This document shows positions 60,784 through 64,000 of a stretch of DNA of 64,000 nucleotides, in pieces. Source of the DNA: Pseudomonadales bacterium (GTDB lineage: Bacteria > Pseudomonadota > Gammaproteobacteria > Pseudomonadales > DT-91); assembly GCA_013215055.1 (NCBI GenBank), contig JABSRQ010000007.1, forward strand, positions 1 to 64,000. Reading direction: 5' to 3'. The position numbers and the translations under genes are program-made. The notes below the pieces were generated by a model. The model was not told the origin of the DNA. It did not search any database and worked only from the letters and a program-made list of their open reading frames with translations. How positions within the stretch are numbered: position 1 is the stretch's first letter; the number at the start of each line of letters is the position of its first letter.

Positions 60784-61182
60784 ATGAATCAGAGGTCGTT
60801 AATTGTATCTATAACAAGTTATATGATCATGATGGGTTTAGCCTATCACTATCGAGTGTTTTTTGAATTTAACGAATCAATGATATTTCGCATCCCACTA
60901 TCGCCTGCAATATTTACTCAGTATTTTCATATTTATAGCTTTTTTATATCTTCAGTAACCGGTGCAGTCGTAGGCTATTTAGAACCAAATGAACATATTA
61001 AGCATTCATGTATTGTTGCGCTTGTTTGTCTCTGTATAACAGCTTTAGGGTTTGTTTTTTCTTATCAGGATGTATTAAGCCTCATGTCTATACATGATAC
61101 AGCCATTACAATATCATCATTTCTAGCTACAACATTTTTAATTATCATGTCAGCTAGCTTTGCTGCATCGGTGAATAAATGA
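60784..61182 (+). CDS. Cassette gene: small integral membrane protein
   Basis: A 132-residue protein with four membrane segments (about residues 5-24, 44-66, 75-94 and 104-127). No family is recognised. The ATG lies only 5 bp after the cassette core, so the ribosome binding site is formed by the attC right end (GGGC), which is unusual. Confidence 0.6.
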   Translation: MNQRSLIVSITSYMIMMGLAYHYRVFFEFNESMIFRIPLSPAIFTQYFHIYSFFISSVTGAVVGYLEPNEHIKHSCIVALVCLCITALGFVFSYQDVLSLMSIHDTAITISSFLATTFLIIMSASFAASVNK

Positions 61183-61189
61183 AAATATC

Positions 61190-61238
61190 CCCTAACAATA
61201 ACCAGCAGTTTGCTACGCAGACGAGCTTGGCGTTAGGC
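61190..61238 (+). other. attC site (short form)
   Basis: CCTAACAATAACCAGCAG, TTTGCTACGCAGACG, then AGCTTGGCGTTAGGC. The right core GTTAGGC is perfect. It lacks the central hairpin of the long sites. Confidence 0.8.
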
Positions 61239-61251
61239 GCATTGAGGAAAC

Positions 61252-61722
61252 GTGAATGTTATGGATGACGTAGACTATTTAAGATTTAATGAAATCAATC
61301 CGAGTGAATTTTTACCTTTGCTAAATAGCCAAAAGATTAGAAAGCACTTAATAGAGCATGACCTGTTTACAATTGAATCTTTAACCGATTGGATGAATTC
61401 AAAAATAGAAATTAATTCAATATCCGGGTGTAAGGTCAGGGGAATTGTTTGTGAAGGTGAATTAGCTGGTTGGTGCGGCATTCAACTTGAAGATGAGAAG
61501 TATGAGATTGCAATTATCATTGATGATAGGTTCTGGGGGTTAGGCAAGACGGTCTTTAAAGACATGATGGACTGGGCAAAAGAGTTAAACCATGATGACG
61601 TGTATATACATTTTCTACATACTCGTCCTAATTATAAATTCTTAAAGAAAATTGCAGTGTCTGTATATGAAACCGAGCTGCTTGGCAGTAAGTTCACAAG
61701 TTATCAACTAACAGTAAGGTAG
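61252..61722 (+). CDS. Cassette gene: GNAT-family acetyltransferase-like protein
   Basis: A 156-residue protein with the outline of a GNAT fold: an early LRFNEINPSEF strand-helix, then GCKVRGIVCEGELAGWCGIQ. The acetyl-CoA-binding segment is IIIDDRFWGLGKTVFKDMMD, in which the usual Q/RxxGxG/A reads FWGLGK. The C-terminus LGSKFTSYQLTV fits strand 7. The start is GTG or an ATG nine bases later. The substrate is unknown. Confidence 0.7.
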   Translation: MNVMDDVDYLRFNEINPSEFLPLLNSQKIRKHLIEHDLFTIESLTDWMNSKIEINSISGCKVRGIVCEGELAGWCGIQLEDEKYEIAIIIDDRFWGLGKTVFKDMMDWAKELNHDDVYIHFLHTRPNYKFLKKIAVSVYETELLGSKFTSYQLTVR

Positions 61723-61723
61723 C

Positions 61724-61755
61724 GCCTAACAACACGCCCTGAGGTGGACTACCAG
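61724..61755 (+). other. Half attC site
   Basis: GCCTAAC is a perfect left core, followed by AACACGCCCTGAGGTGG. No right core follows before the TTG start at 61780. Confidence 0.6.
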
Positions 61756-61779
61756 TATTGAAATAGAGAGTGTATTGTC

Positions 61780-62376
61780 TTGAAGAATAAAAACTATAGT
61801 GATGAATTAGAATCACTTCTAATTAAAGCATTTATTCCTGCTGGCTACAGAATCACTAAGAATATTGAATTAGACGCCGTCCCTGAAAGTTCAAAATATG
61901 AAGCATTAGTTTTTGGTCTAGACGAAAAAAATATTTTCTATCGAAAAGGCAAGGTGACACCCGATAGGCCGGGGGCATATTTAGCGGTTTGGCAACGCCC
62001 ATCGTCACCATCTTTTAATAGCAATAAACCTATTCCTTTAAAATCTAATGAACTCGACTACTTATTTGTACGAGTGCAAGAACATTCCAATATCACAAGT
62101 ACCGAAGAATCACTGAATAATCCTAAGTATGGAATATTCATTTTTCCTGTTTCACTATTGATTGAAAAAGGAATTGTTTCTTCAGTAAATAGTAAAGGTA
62201 AAACCGGATTTCGAGTTTTCCCACCGTGGAGTCAAGATAGAGGTGTGGTAGGAACGAAGGTCTTTTCAGAGTCCGGTAAAAGAACTCAGCGTTGGCAGTT
62301 ACCCTATTTTATAGAGATTGATGAACATGGTTTAATCGATCCTTGCAAATTAAATAAAGTGCTCAGCCATCAATAG
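61780..62376 (+). CDS. Cassette gene: MepB-like protein
   Basis: A 198-residue soluble protein matching my memory of the MepB family (a protein of unknown role first noted next to a MATE efflux gene). Features are ESSKYEALVFGLDEKNIFYR, GKVTPDRPGAYLAVWQRP, then DYLFVRVQEH, NPKYGIFIFPVSLLIEKGIV and FRVFPPW. The start is TTG. Resistance is not implied by the sequence. Confidence 0.75.
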   Translation: MKNKNYSDELESLLIKAFIPAGYRITKNIELDAVPESSKYEALVFGLDEKNIFYRKGKVTPDRPGAYLAVWQRPSSPSFNSNKPIPLKSNELDYLFVRVQEHSNITSTEESLNNPKYGIFIFPVSLLIEKGIVSSVNSKGKTGFRVFPPWSQDRGVVGTKVFSESGKRTQRWQLPYFIEIDEHGLIDPCKLNKVLSHQ

Positions 62377-62424
62377 TTGAGATATAGAATCGTCAAAGTA
62401 TTATCGTATTCTAACGGTCATGGT

Positions 62425-62519
62425 GCATAACCTAGTGCTACATTTTACCTACGGGCCTTGTCGTCTTTTGTGTTTAAACGCCGCACAAAAGTCTACGGAG
62501 AATGAGCACGGCGTTATGC
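62425..62519 (+). other. attC site (long form)
   Basis: Left arm GCATAACCTAGTGCT pairs with right arm GAGCACGGCGTTATGC. The centre has CTTTTGTG and GCACAAAAG. The right core is GTTATGC (62513). Confidence 0.85.
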
Positions 62520-62570
62520 CAATTGCGAGAACGGGAAATTATTCAATCACGGGTTAAAGGAAAGTTAAAA

Positions 62571-62876
62571 GTGCTTACAGTAATGATCCATGCAAAGATA
62601 AAGCATGAAATGCTTAATGAGTATCTCGATTTAATAAAGGTTCTGATTAAGCAAACCACAAGAAAAGGATGCCTTACATATTCTTTTAATCAAAGCAAAG
62701 ATGAGCCAACTGAATTCGTACTATATGAGCAATGGGAAAATCAAGCAGCTCTAGATATTCACATTAGCGAACTGTTTGATATTCTTGGGCCTGCTAAACC
62801 AGGCGATCCTATTCCCGAAAAATTAATGAACATGTATGAAAGGGCTACTCCTGTTTATTATGACATTGTTAGTTAA
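62571..62876 (+). CDS. Cassette gene: antibiotic biosynthesis monooxygenase (ABM)-domain protein
   Basis: A 101-residue dimeric-ferredoxin-like protein. VLTVMIHAKIKHEMLNEYLD, then RKGCLTYSFNQSKDEPTEFV and LYEQWENQAALDIHISELF are typical of the ABM/YgiN-like fold, whose members act in quinone or small-molecule oxidation or decay. The GTG at 62571 has AAAGGAAAG six or seven bases upstream. An earlier in-frame ATG lies inside the attC and is unlikely. The substrate is unknown. Confidence 0.78.
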   Translation: MLTVMIHAKIKHEMLNEYLDLIKVLIKQTTRKGCLTYSFNQSKDEPTEFVLYEQWENQAALDIHISELFDILGPAKPGDPIPEKLMNMYERATPVYYDIVS

Positions 62877-62914
62877 CAAGCATAACGTCGGCAGGAAATA
62901 TGGCAGCGTTAGGC
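62870..62914 (+). other. attC site (short form)
   Basis: GTTAACAAGCATAACGTCGG, then AATATGGCAGCGTTAGGC. The right core GTTAGGC (62908) is perfect. The left core overlaps the preceding stop codon. Confidence 0.7.
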
Positions 62915-62945
62915 TTCATAAATTTCATTGAAAAGGTTAGGGTAA

Positions 62946-63323
62946 ATGACAATTGCATATTGGTGTGTATTAGCTGCTGCAATAATTCCATACATTTGGG
63001 TAATAGCAGCTAAAGCCTCTAAGCCAGGCTTAAATAATAATGAGCCAAGGGTTTTCCTTAACGAATTAGAAGGATGGGGGAAAAGAGCAAATTGGGCTCA
63101 GGCTAATAGTTTTGAAGCATTTCCTGCATTTGCAGCTGCAGTCATTATTGCTAGTATAGTCTCAAATATCGAACAAAATACATTGGATGCATTAGCGCTA
63201 CTGTTTGTTGCATGTAGGCTTTTGCATGGCGTTTTTTATATCACTGATAAAGCAACATTTAGATCTATTGTTTGGTTTATTGGTATTTGTAGTTGGGTAA
63301 GTATCTTTGTATTATCAGCCTAA
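62946..63323 (+). CDS. Cassette gene: MAPEG-family membrane protein
   Basis: A 125-residue protein with four membrane segments. The layout fits MAPEG (membrane-associated eicosanoid/glutathione) proteins: an N-terminal helix (YWCVLAAAIIPYIWVIAA), a loop with KRANWAQANSFEAFPAFAAA, which carries the family's RAxNxxENxxxFxxxxx pattern, then CRLLHGVFYITDK. Bacterial relatives are uncharacterised. The end of the gene overlaps the start of its attC. Confidence 0.8.
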   Translation: MTIAYWCVLAAAIIPYIWVIAAKASKPGLNNNEPRVFLNELEGWGKRANWAQANSFEAFPAFAAAVIIASIVSNIEQNTLDALALLFVACRLLHGVFYITDKATFRSIVWFIGICSWVSIFVLSA

Positions 63324-63418
63324 AAAGGCCCAGCCCGACTACGCAACTTTGTCACTTTTTGTGCAAAGAGCCGCACAAAAACCGCCAAAATCACTCCACT
63401 GTGTAAGCGGCGTTAAGC
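63318..63418 (+). other. attC site (long form)
   Basis: The left core reads GCCTAAAAAGG where GCCTAACAAGG is expected. The centre has CTTTTTGTGC and GCACAAAAACCGCC. The right core GTTAAGC (63412) is perfect. The altered left core may reduce recombination. Confidence 0.8.
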
Positions 63419-63430
63419 CTAAGGATAGGT

Positions 63431-63943
63431 ATGGAATTTAAAGTCGTTCAGCTAACACCTAAAGATTACCGAGAGTATTTAACTTTACGTAAAGAGTCAG
63501 AGATTGAATTCCCACAATATGTCGGCCCTAGTGCAGAACGTGAGTTGTTAGCTGGTGAAGACAATATCGCATCAATACTGGAATCATATCCTGAGGAAGG
63601 AACAAGAGTATTTGGTGCATTTAATAATGAAGGTTTAGTTGGTGTACTAGCATTGTCTCGTCGCCTAAGCCCTAAGTTTAAACATCGTGCTTTTATTTGG
63701 GGAATGTATATTTACAAGAGTTACCGACAATCGAATGTTGGTGCTCTTTTACTTGATTACGTAAAAGTATGGGCAGCTTCTAACAAAGAAGTAAATGTAT
63801 TATGGCTTCAAGTCACTGAGACTAATCAGCCAGCTATATCTTTTTATAAGAAGCATGGTTTTATTACATATGGTACAGAGCCTATGGCTTTGTTTACTCA
63901 AGATGAATACCATGATGTACATTATATGCAAATAATGGCTTAA
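63431..63943 (+). CDS. Cassette gene: GNAT-family N-acetyltransferase
   Basis: A 170-residue GNAT protein. EGLVGVLALSRRLSPKF is the beta-hairpin, FIWGMYIYKSYRQSNVGALL holds the acetyl-CoA loop (usually Q/RxxGxG/A; here RQSNVGA), and VNVLWLQVTETNQPAISFYK, then KHGFITYGTEP, is the C-terminal motif. The ATG is 12 bp after the attC core with AAGGA upstream. The substrate is not predictable. Confidence 0.88.
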   Translation: MEFKVVQLTPKDYREYLTLRKESEIEFPQYVGPSAERELLAGEDNIASILESYPEEGTRVFGAFNNEGLVGVLALSRRLSPKFKHRAFIWGMYIYKSYRQSNVGALLLDYVKVWAASNKEVNVLWLQVTETNQPAISFYKKHGFITYGTEPMALFTQDEYHDVHYMQIMA

Positions 63944-63986
63944 CCAGCAGCGCCAATTCGCTACGAAGTTGAGCTGGACGTTATGT
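63938..63986 (+). other. attC site (short form)
   Basis: GCTTAACCAGCAGC, then GCCAATTCGCTACGAAGTTG, AGCTGGACGTTATG. Left core GCTTAAC fits RYYYAAC and overlaps the stop codon of the GNAT gene. The next cassette begins at 63980 and is cut by the window end. Confidence 0.85.
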
Positions 63987-64000
63987 TTATTAGGTCATCA

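Larger units (their letters stand above)
57169..64000 (+). mobile_element. Integron gene-cassette array without integrase (CALIN-type)
   Basis: Eleven small, AT-rich, same-strand genes alternate with attC-like sites whose right cores fit or nearly fit GTTRRRY. The right cores are at 57169, 58305, 59289, 60772, 61232, 62513, 62908, 63412 and 63980. They define about eight cassettes, three of which hold two genes around a half-site. The first cassette begins at a perfect core (GTTAAGC, 57169-57175). The expected integrase gene and attI to its left are missing. The array runs past the right edge. Confidence 0.88.

Noticed and set aside
57169-64000. Prophage or genomic island with phage genes
   Set aside because: No capsid, tail, terminase or integrase gene is seen, and the attC sites explain the arrangement better.

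Overview
The window reads as a chromosomal segment of a marine-type gammaproteobacterium related to the Pseudomonadales/Cellvibrionales. The main evidence is gene order. On the left half, hemE-gltD-gltB, aroB-aroK-pilQPONM, a divergent PBP1A gene, maeB, an SNase-like gene, rpmE, priA, argS, a SPOR protein, hslVU and then ubiE-ubiJ-ubiB follow the order known from Pseudomonas. Insertions interrupt it, and the damX-like gene usually found between aroB and gltB is missing. I cannot name the genus from sequence alone.

Layout. 1-36,109 is mostly core genome: heme and glutamate synthesis, shikimate pathway, type IV pilus assembly, peptidoglycan synthesis, malic enzyme, replication restart, arginyl-tRNA synthetase, a heat-shock protease with a clear sigma-32-type promoter, an RND efflux pair, two CheY-like regulators, a secreted SGNH hydrolase and ubiquinone biosynthesis. 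36,106-43,000 is accessory: a decayed REP-type transposase, an HEAAH metalloprotease-like protein with a small partner gene, a two-gene operon of unknown function, and a secreted protein with eleven Ig/cadherin-like repeats. 43,274-47,573 carries a single-module nonribosomal peptide synthetase (docking domain-C-A-T, serine-type specificity code) followed by an orphan amino-acid-binding protein. 47,652-56,906 mixes a YebC-family regulator, pseudogenes, an Ig-like lipoprotein, a pair of Bor-like lipoproteins, two outer-membrane barrel genes and a membrane-protein/HlyD pair.

From 57,169 to the right edge the DNA changes character. It becomes visibly AT-rich, all genes lie on the + strand, each is small, and they are separated by attC-like sites. 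This is an integron gene-cassette array with eleven genes in about eight cassettes: two outer-membrane barrels, two small membrane proteins, a CxxC/CxxC protein, a lipoprotein, two GNAT acetyltransferases, a MepB-like protein, an ABM-domain protein and a MAPEG-like protein. No integrase gene is seen at the left border, where it would normally lie. Instead the array abuts repeated, inverted IS-end-like sequence and a dead PQQ-type gene. The array runs off the right edge.

The most interesting points are the integrase-less array with its long and short attC variants and half-sites, the orphan serine NRPS module with its linked binding protein, the unknown operon with an internal duplication, and a repeated ~41-bp element lying upstream of both outer-membrane barrel genes. 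All functional calls come from motif reading and remembered family features; no database search was run.
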